Below, piece by piece: positions 10,727 to 20,120 of a DNA stretch of 64,000 nt. The DNA comes from Alisma plantago-aquatica. Lineage: Eukaryota > Streptophyta > Magnoliopsida > Alismatales > Alismataceae. Position numbers and translations under genes: made by a program. Every line of letters starts with the position of its first letter. Positions within the stretch are counted from its first letter, which is position 1. Where the stretch lies: contig OY856409.1 of the NCBI GenBank assembly GCA_963693085.1, forward strand, positions 526,651,303 to 526,715,302. The letters are read 5' to 3'. The notes under the pieces were generated by a model. The model saw nothing but the letters and a program-made list of their open reading frames with translations. It made no database searches and was not told the DNA's origin.

Positions 10727-12193
10727 TGATGCAAGGGTTTTGAGTCACTTTTCAAACCTTTTTATACTCATTTTGTGCATTTATTAGTCAATTAATTGAT
10801 CATATTTGCATAAATCATTATTATTGCCTTGTACACTTTGTTTGCATCAAACTATGCTTATTTTAGCATATTTACATTATTATATGTATTCCCCTACCTT
10901 ATACATATTTTTATACATTTTTAGGTACTTCATGTACAGTGAAAAGTCAGTTCCACCGGCACATCACAGTTGGAGCCACCGAGATACCAGCAGTGGCCGA
11001 GCGATAAGAGACCAGAAGAGTCAGTGCCACCGAGATCAGTTCAGAGTGGCACATCAAGTACGCGTATCAGCTCGGTGCCACTGACCATCACGAGTTGGTG
11101 GTACCGACTTCGCCACAGCAAGGAATGTACCTGAGGCTTTCGGTGCCACTGACTTTGCCAGAAATCAGCATTCGTTAGATCTGCCCAGATCTGATGATCC
11201 ACGTTATGTGGTACCCTAAGTTGGCCTATGACCTAAAAAGTGATGGCCAGACCTAAGGGGGATATCGCATTGCACCACACAAAGACAAGAGAAGAGAGAG
11301 GGAGGAGCACGGAGCCAAAGGATGTCAACTGAGAGATTCGAGCACCTCTGATGAAACATTTTGCTGTCGGAAGACTATAGAATGTGCATTTCTCAAGGAG
11401 GATCATCTGAAACACCTTCTCTCCAGGGGTTACACAAATTTCTTTCATGTTTCCTACATTTTTCTCCTCTCTCTCTATGTATTCACAACTGAAAACTATG
11501 TGGGGTTAAACCCCTCCTTTCCTTAGGACCCGGGAGTAGCTCGGGGAATCGTTGTATCAACTTTTTACATGATTTAATATAGATTTCTCTTTATTCCTGG
11601 ATATATAATTGTGGAATTGAACGATGTATCTATGCTTGATCACCATCGTTAGGATAATAGACTGATAATTTCTCTGGAAGGAGGATTAAAGGTTAGAAAC
11701 TCATAATTTATATACTTTCCTACGTGTTCCTTGGGAAAGGTGATGTACGGGTACTGGAAAGAAACTCAAAGTCTTTGATAATACACCTAGACTAAGATAT
11801 AAATTACTACAAATGTGGAATTGGCTTAGATCTAGGTAGTGAATTGTACCGTGGAAGCGGGTAATTCTGACTATATGCTTTCTATCTATGGTAGGAGTAA
11901 AATTTATATTAATTTGGTATAAATAAGATATAATGAGACCCCATAGTGAAATCAGAAATCCTAAGGAATCCATCTCATTCGAATCTACCACTTGTAATTT
12001 TATTTTTATTTCCTTTTATTTTTGTTTAAACTCAAATCCAACTTTTTAACCGGCTTAGTTGATCATATCATAGTTAGTAGTAGTCATTGAGACTACATCT
12101 CCCTGAGTTTGACTCAGACTTCACATAGGCATATATTACTCAACACGTGCACTTGCGTTCATACACAGGGTTTTAGCTTGTCAAGTTTTTGGC
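10727..12193 (+). repeat. Athila LTR, complete, shared by both internal regions
   Basis: It starts TGATGCAAGGG after the PPT and ends just before or at the PBS. The bounds come from alignment by eye with 1124 on the left and 18271 on the right. The end is either TCA at 12183 or TTTTTGGCA at 12193. The target duplication of the complex favours the second, so the last bases overlap the PBS. GGTGCCACCGAC-like words sit at 10946-11160. There is no classic TATA box: the nearest candidate is CCTAAAAAG near 11231. This is the 3' LTR of copy 1 and the 5' LTR of copy 2 at once. Confidence 0.88.
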
Positions 12194-12207
12194 ACCGTTG
12201 TAGGGAA
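12190..12207 (+). promoter_or_regulatory. Primer-binding site, tRNA-Asp type
   Basis: TGGCACCGTTGTAGGGAA is a slightly decayed form of the TGGCGCCGTTGCCGGGGA PBS used by Athila and Tat elements. It directly follows the LTR. Confidence 0.8.
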
Positions 12208-12493
12208 GATGGCGAAGTTTCAGCACTACAAGTGTTGCGAGCAACCACTCTAGGCCACTTTTTATTTCTTACAACTTTATTTTAATCATTGAAATTCATT
12301 GCATAGATATAGAACAAATTTTCTCTATTAAGTACCATGATTAACTGCTTTCAAATGTTTAGGTACTAGTGCATGGTGACAACACAAACCACGAACTACA
12401 TAGAATCTACACCAGAGGTCCCAGTCACTGTCGAGGTTCTAGTTCAAACAACTACATCATAAGGCATACCGTTGACGCCCAGACAATAAGCAA

Positions 12494-13790
12494 TGGGGGA
12501 CGGTAATTCAGGAGCAGATAGGACAATATGGGAGATGATAAAGGCATCTTCCTCAGCTGCACAGGCAGGGCCTATCAAGAAGCAAAATGTGAATGTAGCA
12601 CATTTTGTCCATGGCTCATTGCACTCATCTGGTCACAAGATTTTTATGGGCACACTCATTAAGATCCGGTAGCACACATCAGCAATTTTATGGAGTGCTG
12701 CGACATGGTAAAAGTGGATAGGTTTCCACATATAGCTATTTATCTGAAATTTTTCTCATCATCATTGGTGGACAAGGCAAAAGAATGGTTGCACAACCTA
12801 CAAAAGGAATCAATTTAGACTTGGGATCAAATGATCGAGACATTCTTTGAAAGGTATTGTCCTCCAGAAAAGACAAACAAGCTGGTTAGAAACATTCACA
12901 ATTTCAGGCAACAAGCAGTTGAATCCTATTCTAAAGCTTGGGAGCATTTTCAGAACATGCTCAGAAAGGTCCCTCACCATGGGATAGACCTAGAGAACCA
13001 AGTTAAGATCTTCTACTTTGGGCTCCACAAAAGTGAATGTTTCACCTTAGATAGTGCAGGCTCAGGGTTCTTTCTCAACAACTCACCCCCTACATGTCAT
13101 GATATTTTGAAAAATATGGTAAAAAATCAGGCATGGGGTAATGAGAGAGATCATCCATAGCAGATCAAAAGCATAGGGGAGTCTAAAGTTATCACCTCCT
13201 TGAATGAGAAGCTAGACTTGATATCAAAGAAGTTGCTAGAGATGGATAATAATTTATCAGATGAGGAAGGACAAGTGAAATACATGCGAAAGCAAGGATA
13301 CAGGAACAATGACTACTCATGGAGAAAGGATCCCAAGTTCCCTTGGAAAGATCCAAACAACTTCCTACAGCATTCTGATCAACAAAACCAACACAGGAAT
13401 AATCAACAGTAGCGACCTGTAGTAGAGGAGAGAACAAATGAAATTCTCAACCAGATAGTGAAGCAGAATGAACAGTTGATAAACAACTTCCAACATGATC
13501 TCCAGAATCAAGGGGCCTAGATGAGGAGTTTTGAGACAACCTTGTGTCAGCTAGCAGTAGACGTGGCGGCCTTGAAGAAGCCTACATAGCAAGGTTTTCC
13601 AGGAAACATTGACACTCCAATAGGAAACCAGCAGTTCAAGGCCATACTCCTGAGAAGTGGGAAGAAGACATTGACTCCAAGGACCGTGGAGACTGAGGTG
13701 ACCAAGCCTACTGACAGGGGTGACCCAGTGGCAGAGCCGACACAAGTAGAAATGGAGGAAGGTAACACAGGGGAAGAGCAGAATCAAGAA
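12494..13790 (+). pseudogene. Athila copy 2 gag
   Basis: It parallels copy 1 gag. The N-terminal part (12494-12830) is broken by stops and small indels. The open stretch 12831-13160 holds IETFFERYCPPEKTNKLVRN and the FRKVPHHGI-like phrase, and 13200-13412 holds the C-terminal basic/Asn-rich tract (RNNDYSWRKDPKFPWKDPNN), which is open here but broken in copy 1. The gag-PR linker follows through another stop near 13518. No zinc knuckle. Confidence 0.82.
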
Positions 13791-13799
13791 GCTGAAGTG

Positions 13800-14684
13800 G
13801 AAAAGAGGGATTCATATGTCCAACCACATCAGAGGACACAGACGGTATCGATTCCATATCCTAACAACTTGAAGGAAACAAAGATGGATCAGCAATTCAA
13901 GAAGTTTCTAGATAGCTTTAGGAAGCTTTCTGTGAACATGTTGTTGATTGATGCGATTGAACAAATATCGTCGTATGGTAAATTTCTAAAAGATATCACT
14001 AATAAGAAGAGGAAGATTCTAGATGCTAAGGTAGTTGTACTGAGAGAGAAAGTCAGTGCCTTCATTTTAGGTACACTTCCACCAAAGTGACAGGATCTCA
14101 TTTTTTTCAACATCACATGTTATATCAGGAAGATAAAGTTTGGGGATGCACTCTGTCATTCAGGGGTGAGTATCAACTTGATGCCCTTATCTACCTTCAG
14201 GAAACTTGGTCTCAAAATATCTAGGAAGAGCAGCATGACAATCCAATTGGCAGAAAACTAAGTGGTGACATTGTATTGTATTTGAGAGGATGTATTGGTT
14301 AAGGTGGACCGGTTTGTTTTCCCTGCAGACTTTGTGATCATGGAAATGCATGTTGAGCATGGCAATGAGCTTTTATTAGGAAGACCCTTCATAGCAATAG
14401 TGGATATGATCTTGGAGATGGGTAGAGGCCGTTTGACTATGGGTATTAAGGATGATAGGTTTGAGATTAATATGCCAAATAATTCCAAGTCACTTAATGC
14501 ACAGGAGCAATGCGATATGATGAAGCACATGTATGGAAATATCTCTTTGTTCTTGGGAAAACCAATTTTGGACATGGCACGTGTAATGACAAAGGTGGAC
14601 AAGTGTACACTAGTTGTGGACATCATGGAGAACACTGAGGTGGTCTCACTTGCCAAGGCAGTAGGGTGTCCAGATGAAGAATAG
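13800..14684 (+). pseudogene. Athila copy 2 protease region
   Basis: Homolog of 2948-3813. The frame to 14090 carries YGKFLKDITNKKRKILDA and ends in a stop at 14088-14090. The active-site triplet near 14155-14165 reads CHSGVS: the catalytic Asp codon is replaced by CAT (His), so the protease would be inactive even if read through. The open frame 14295-14684 continues with LLLGRPF and the long linker toward RT. Confidence 0.8.
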
Positions 14685-14699
14685 GAGGAATTGGGTTTA

Positions 14700-16583
14700 T
14701 CCATTGTGGATGAGGATGGAGAAGACTATCTAGTACAGATATATCCACAGCTTCCTTTAGAGGCATGTCTAATGAACCTTATAGATGATTGTCTGTAGAA
14801 CCGACCACTAGAAGAATGTGCAAGGTTACTGAAGGTTTTGCCATGTTATTACACAAGGCACTTTAAGGATTTGGGACCGCTGCCACCACCAATGGTTTCT
14901 TCACTCCTGATCCCACCCGAGTTGGAGCTAAAGCCACTGCCACCCCATCTGAAGTATGTGTTTATATCTGTAGAGGAGAAGCTGTCGGTTATCATATATG
15001 CATCATTGAGTGAATTGGAAGAAGAATAATTGATTATTGTGCTAAAGAGCCACCGAGGCGCATTTGGGTGAACTATGGATTACATCATGGGGATTTCCCC
15101 TACATTGTGCCAACATAAGATTTAGCTAGAAGAAGGAGCAAAGTCGGTCATTCAACCTCAGCGTCGCTTAAATCCAATCATGATGGAGGTAGTCAAGAAG
15201 GAGGTAATCAAGCTACTATCGGCAGGTGTAATTTGTGCCATTTCTGATTCCATGTGGGTTAGTCTGACGTAGGTAGTACCAAAGAAGGGGGGAATCACTG
15301 GCACTACAAACTTCTCTAATGAACAAAATAACCACTATATTAGTGACAGGGTGGCAAGTTTGCATTGATTATCGTTGATTGAATACTGCCACACTTAATG
15401 ACCATTTTCCATTGTTGTTCATTGATCAAATTTTAGAGCGACTCTCTAGTCACTCCCACTTTTGTTTTCTTGACAGATATTTGGGCTATAATCAGATTTC
15501 AATCGAGCCTAAGGACCAGGAGAAGTCTACCTACAACTTCCCTTATGGAGCTTTTGCATTCGGGTTGTGCAATGCACCCGCTACTTTTCAGCATTGCATG
15601 TTAGCGATCTTCTCGGATATGGTGGAACGATGCCTTGAGATTTTTATAGACGATTTCTCGATCTATGGAGTATCTTTTGATGATTGTTTGAGAAATTTGG
15701 ATAAGGTTTTACAGATTGTGAAGACACACATTTAGTGCTTAATTGGGAAAAATGCCACGTGATGGTTAGCGAGGGCATAGTGCTTGGACACAAGGTGTCT
15801 AGCAAAGGATTGGAGGTGGATCCAGTTAAGATAGAGGTGATTTCAAAACTTCATCCACCAACATCGGTGAAGGCAGTTAGGAGTTTTCTAGGCCATGCCA
15901 GATTTTATCGTTGATTTATTAAGGATTTTTCAAAAATTGCTAAGCCATTGTCTGAGCTCTTGGAAAAGGATGTTGAATTCAATTTTGATGAGAGATGTTT
16001 AAAAGCTTTTGAAATCTTGAAAGAAAAACTCATATCCACACCAGTTGTGCAGGCTCCAGATTGGAGCCAACCGTTTGAACTGATGTGTGATGCATCAGAT
16101 TATGTTGTGGGGGTGGTGTTGGGGAAACACTTAGACAAGGTTCCTACGGTCATATAGTATGCATCTAAAACACTTAATGACGCACAACTAAATTACACAA
16201 CAACTGAAAAAGAGTTATTGGTTGTTGTCTTTGCTTTTGAGAAATTTAGGCAATATCTCGTGGGAGCTAAGGTGGTGGTGTGGACTGATCATGCAGTAAT
16301 TAAATACTTGCTACAGAAGAAGGATGCAAAACCAAGATTGATTAGATGGATCCTTTTACTACAGGAGTTTGACATTGAGGTCAAAGATAAAGCAGGGATT
16401 GAGAATGTGGTGGCTAACCACCTATCTAGATTGGAGAGGGTAGATGAAAAGGATGTTAATATACTCATTCTAGAGACTTTCCCCGATGAGCAGTTGTTCA
16501 CCCTTAAGCAAAGGGACCCTTGGTTTTCTAACATCGTGATTTATTTAGCTTGCAAGGAATTACCCGCTGATTGGGGGTACTAA
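14700..16583 (+). pseudogene. Athila copy 2 reverse transcriptase and RNase H
   Basis: RT is recognisable from 14838. The palm segment 15379-15735 keeps FIDDFSIYG (near 15640-15665), the catalytic Asp pair that copy 1 has lost. Just upstream, five residues (YRCMP in copy 1) are missing through a 15-base in-frame loss near 15555-15565. RNase H follows with MCDASDYVVGVVLG (16084) and [18 protein letters not shown] (16275). Stops occur at 15733-15735 and 16155-16157. Domain order and spacing match copy 1. Confidence 0.86.
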
Positions 16584-17424
16584 GAAAATAAGAGTTTCTT
16601 TCATTCATTGTGCTATTATTTTTGGGATGATCCTATTTTTTTGAGACAATACAGGGATGGAATATTGAGGAGGTGTGTGCCTAAATGGGAGTATGAGAAT
16701 GTGTTGCAACACTACCACACACTACCTATAGGTGGACCCCATGCCAGTTCTAGGACAGCTGCAAAGGTGTTGGAGAGAGGTTTATACTGACCGACCCTAT
16801 TCAAAGATGCATATGATTTTGTGCATAGGTGTGACGCATGTCAGCGGTCAGGTAACATATCTAAGAGGCAGGAGATGCCATTGAATGTGTTTCAGGAAGT
16901 AGAGGTTTTTGATTTATAGGGTATTGATTTCATGGGACCCTTTGTGTCCTCTAACTCTAACCTCTACATATTACTAGATGTAGATTATGTTTCAAAATGG
17001 GTGGAAGCAATTCCAACCCGCACCAATGATGCAAACGTCGTATGCAAATTTGTTAAGGATTACATTTTCTGTAAGTTTGGAGTGTCAAGGATGATTATAA
17101 GATATGGAGGTACTCATTTCACCAATCAAAAATTTGGGGCAATCTTGAACAAATATGGAGCGACACACCAAGTGGGTACACCCTACCACCCACAAACTCA
17201 TGGGCAGGTGGAGATTTGTAATCATGAGATCAAAAAGATTCTTGAGAAGACAGTGTCGTCTAGTATAAAAAAATGGAGTGAACTGTTGGTTGATGCACTT
17301 TGGGCCTATAGGACTGCCTATAAAACACCAATAGGAGCTACACCCTTTAGGTTAGTCTATGGACGGGCGTGTCACCTCCCTGTTGAGTTAGAAATAAAGC
17401 TCATTGGGTGTTAAGGAGGCTCAA
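16584..17424 (+). pseudogene. Athila copy 2 integrase, C-terminus deleted
   Basis: The zinc-binding part (HYHTLPIGGPHASSRT, then HRCDACQRSGNI) has stops at 16787 and 16917. The DDE core (16932-17414) keeps GIDFMGPF and the Glu of GQVEICNHE. The second catalytic Asp is Tyr: IIRYGGTHF, codon TAT at 17103-17105, where copy 1 has SDGG. The gene stops at about 17424, where it runs straight into LTR sequence, so the C-terminal domain, the env-position ORF, the PPT and the first part of the 3' LTR are gone. Confidence 0.85.
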
Positions 17425-18271
17425 TTTGAGCACCTCCAATGGACGATTTTGTTGTCGGAAGACTGCAGAATGTGCATTTCTTGAGGAGGATCATCCGGAA
17501 CACCTTCTCTTCAGGGGTTACAGGAACTTCTTTCATGTTTCCCATGTTTTTATCCTCTCTCTCTCTATGTATTTGCAACTAAAAACCATGCGGGGCTAAA
17601 CCCCTCCTTTCCTTAGGACACGGGAGTAGCCCAGGAAATCGTTATATCAACTTTTTACATGAGTTAATATAGATTTCTCTTTATTCCTAGATATATAATT
17701 GTGGAATTGAATGACCTATCTATGCTTGATCACCATCATTAGGATAATAGACTGATAATTTCTCCGGAAGGAGGACTAAAGGTTAGAAAATCATAATTTA
17801 TACACTTTCCTACGTGTTCCTTGGGAAGGTGACGTATGGTTAGTGGAAAGAAACCCAGTTTCTTCGATAATGCACCTAGACTAAGATATAAATTACTACA
17901 GACGTGGAATTGGCTTAGATCTAGGTAGTGAATTGCATCGTGGAAGCGGACAATTCTGACTATAGGATTTCTAACTAGGGTAGGAGTAAAATTTATATTA
18001 ATTCGGTAGAAATAAGATATAACGAGACCCCTTGGTGACATCAGTAATCCTAAGGAATCCATCTCATTTGAATCAACCACTTTTAATTTCCTTTTATTTT
18101 TGTTTAAACTCAAATTCAACTTTTCAATCGGCTTAGTTGATCGCACGTAGTTAGTAGTAGTCATTGAGACTACATCTCCCTGAGTTCGACTTAGGTCTCA
18201 CATAGGCCTATATTACTCAATGTGTGCACTTGCGTTCATACGCACGGTTTTAGTGTGTCAAGTTTTTGTCA
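17425..18271 (+). repeat. Athila 3' LTR remnant (R/U5 part)
   Basis: It matches 11337-12193 of the whole LTR (GAGCACCTC, GTCGGAAGACT, GGGAGTAGC and so on) up to TTTTTGTCA at 18271. The first ~610 bp, including the GGTGCCACCGAC cluster, are missing. The junction with integrase shares only TTGA/TCGA, which fits a deletion by illegitimate recombination. Confidence 0.85.
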
Positions 18272-18276
18272 ATGCA
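18272..18276. repeat. Right target-site duplication of the Athila complex (ATGCA)
   Basis: Partner of ATCCA at 1119-1123, with one mismatch. The Tekay protease-RT linker resumes immediately after it on the minus strand. Confidence 0.7.
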
Positions 18277-18730
18277 CAACATGATCTAAGAAAGCTTCAC
18301 ATCCTTGTCTCATCAATCACTTTGTTGTCATATATGGCATCAAACACGTTGGAAAACCCACTGTACCTTTCCATCATGGAATGTTTCTACCTTAGTACTA
18401 CAGTCCAAGACTACCTTGTACTTTTCCAAGGTAACCATTCCTAGGATCACATCAAAACCATGAATGTCAAGTGGAAAGATATCCACTTGAATTTTGTGTC
18501 TAGGAAAAGAAAAAACATAAGAATATTACACTTCCTGCAACTCAGCCAAACCAACCAAATGAGTTTGTAGCCACAGACTACCAAATCTACGATTAACATA
18601 CAGATAACAACTATCTATCACCTCTCTGGTGATAAAGGAGTGTGTTTCATATGGGTCTACTAACACTGATACAAAACAAGAAGAAGACAAATTAGAATGA
18701 AATAACTCCATCTGACTTGTCACAACTCAT
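18277..18730 (-). pseudogene. Tekay protease region
   Basis: The minus-strand frame 18723-18526 contains FVSVLVDPYETHSFIT, the gypsy aspartic protease site with the DSGA motif decayed to DPYE. A second segment near 18450-18340 reads DVILGMVTLEKYKVVLDC, the C-terminal protease phrase, in another frame. The frame runs on into the linker that resumes at 1118 once the Athila complex is removed. Frameshifts and the lost active-site residues make it non-functional. Confidence 0.78.
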
Positions 18731-20048
18731 GGATTAACCACTTCTTTTGGCTGGCTCATGGCATAGAACCTAATTGTCACCTACTGTCGTCCACATCCTC
18801 TGCTAGCTTGTCCAGAGGAGCCTATGTGTGACGCTTGTCTGTGTCCTCTTCCACTACCAGAACCAAACTGTCATTGTTGTGCTCCCTACTGACTCTGTCT
18901 TGGCTGTTGAGTCACTTCCTCATTCTTCATAAGGAAATTCAGTCTTGTATGCCCCACCTGCCCACACTTGTAACTTGTTCTGGTGTCATAATATGGCCTA
19001 GGTGGTCCTATCATTAAAACTGATGAGGTACTATGACCTCCTGCAGGTGAGAAAGTACGACCTCTTCCCCTACTCGGGGTCCACTGGGATGGAGTAAAAG
19101 ACCTCTGTTCACTAAAAGTCGACCTCTATTGCGATTTTGGTGGAGTAAACATTGACTTCTTAAGGCCTATAATTGATTGTCCCTGGAATTGAGTCAGTCA
19201 TTTATTAGCATTACCTTCACGCTTCCCAATGGTAGATCTCTCAATCCTCCTTACAAATTCCACAAAGCTGGAAAACCTTTCCTTATTCTCTAAAGTTGAT
19301 GTTGTTGTAGTCAACTCACGCTTAGGCCCTTCTCGAATCTATGAATCCTTTTCTTATCAGTGGCTGTCATGTGAGGGAAGAACCTCAGAAGTTTCATAAA
19401 CTTTGATTCATACTCATTTATAGTCATCACGCCTTGTCGAATATTCTCAAACTAAGAGATTTTCTCATCTAGATATGTCTCTAGGAAGTATCGGCTAACA
19501 AATTCTCACCGAAATTCCTCCCATCCTATCACCACTCCTAGCCTTTTCTCCTCTTTTGTGTCCCACCAATGGACAACACTACCCATCAATAGGTAGACAA
19601 CATGCTTAACTTTGTCTTCTTCAGGGATGTTTAGGATCTTGAACACCTTCTCGAGCTCAGTAAGTCACATGTCGATGTCTGCTGGATCAGAGGTGCTGAC
19701 ATATTCAATCACCCAAACACATCTAAGACATTCAAACATCTTTTCGATACCTTGGTATTCCACATTAGGGATGACTTCCCTAGTTTGAGGTGTTGGTGTT
19801 CTATCCACTATATGTGTAATTGTGGCCATCATCTGTCTAATTATAGACTGAAACTCAGGATTGGTCATCATTGTCAGGTCTATTTGAGGCATTGTAGGCT
19901 TCTTTGGCCCTATTTGTGGCACTCTATCTTCATGTGCATGCCTCCTAGCACCACTCCCTGGCGCAACACAACAACTTTCCGTATGTTCTTCGTGTCCTCC
20001 AAACATATCTGCATACGCATAAAGTATGATCATATATGTTGGATACAT
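18731..20048 (-). pseudogene. Tekay gag
   Basis: Minus-strand gag. The N-terminal open part (20048-19665) has FQSIIRQMMATITHIV. Its frame continues through a stop into LEKVFKILNIPEEDKVKHVV and a WW-containing gag core near 19600-19540 (LMGSVVHWWDTKEEKRLG), then FENIRQGVMTINEYESKFM. Near 18920-18980 the nucleocapsid zinc knuckle is visible but damaged: SYKCGQVGHTRLNF, with the first Cys now Ser and the last Cys now Phe. The PBS at 20096 lies just upstream of the start. Confidence 0.8.
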
Positions 20049-20095
20049 AAGAGCAGACTCAAACCTAAGTCCTATATCCCTATAGACTCGGAAAA

Positions 20096-20113
20096 CCTAG
20101 AGCTCTGATACCA
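20096..20113 (-). promoter_or_regulatory. Primer-binding site, initiator tRNA-Met type
   Basis: On the minus strand it reads TGGTATCAGAGCTCTAGG, matching the 3' end of plant initiator tRNA-Met over its first 11-12 bases. It lies 7 bases from the LTR end at 20121. Confidence 0.9.
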
Positions 20114-20120
20114 ACTTAAC

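Larger units (their letters stand above)
1124..18271 (+). mobile_element. Athila-lineage Ty3/gypsy tandem complex (LTR-INT-LTR-INT-LTR)
   Basis: Three LTR segments of one family (1124-1283 remnant, 10727-12193 whole, 17425-18271 remnant) enclose two internal regions that each carry gag, PR, RT-RNase H and IN in the same order and orientation, clearly similar along their length. Only copy 1 keeps the IN C-terminus, the env-position ORF and the 3' non-coding tract. The complex as a unit has a target duplication, so the flanks are those of a single insertion. The simplest history is insertion of one element, LTR-LTR unequal recombination adding a second unit, then two deletions. tRNA-Asp-type PBS, LTR start TGATG and ATHILA ORF-1 homology fit the Athila lineage. 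Confidence 0.85.

Noticed and set aside
12184..12193. TCA at 12183 as the certain LTR end
   Set aside because: The sequence AGTTTTTG is shared beyond it by both LTRs and the target duplication fits only an end at 18271/12193. It was kept as an alternative instead of the main call.
20096..20113. Possible tRNA-Met gene fragment
   Set aside because: Only the 3'-end complement is present, exactly where a PBS should be beside an LTR. No cloverleaf can be formed.
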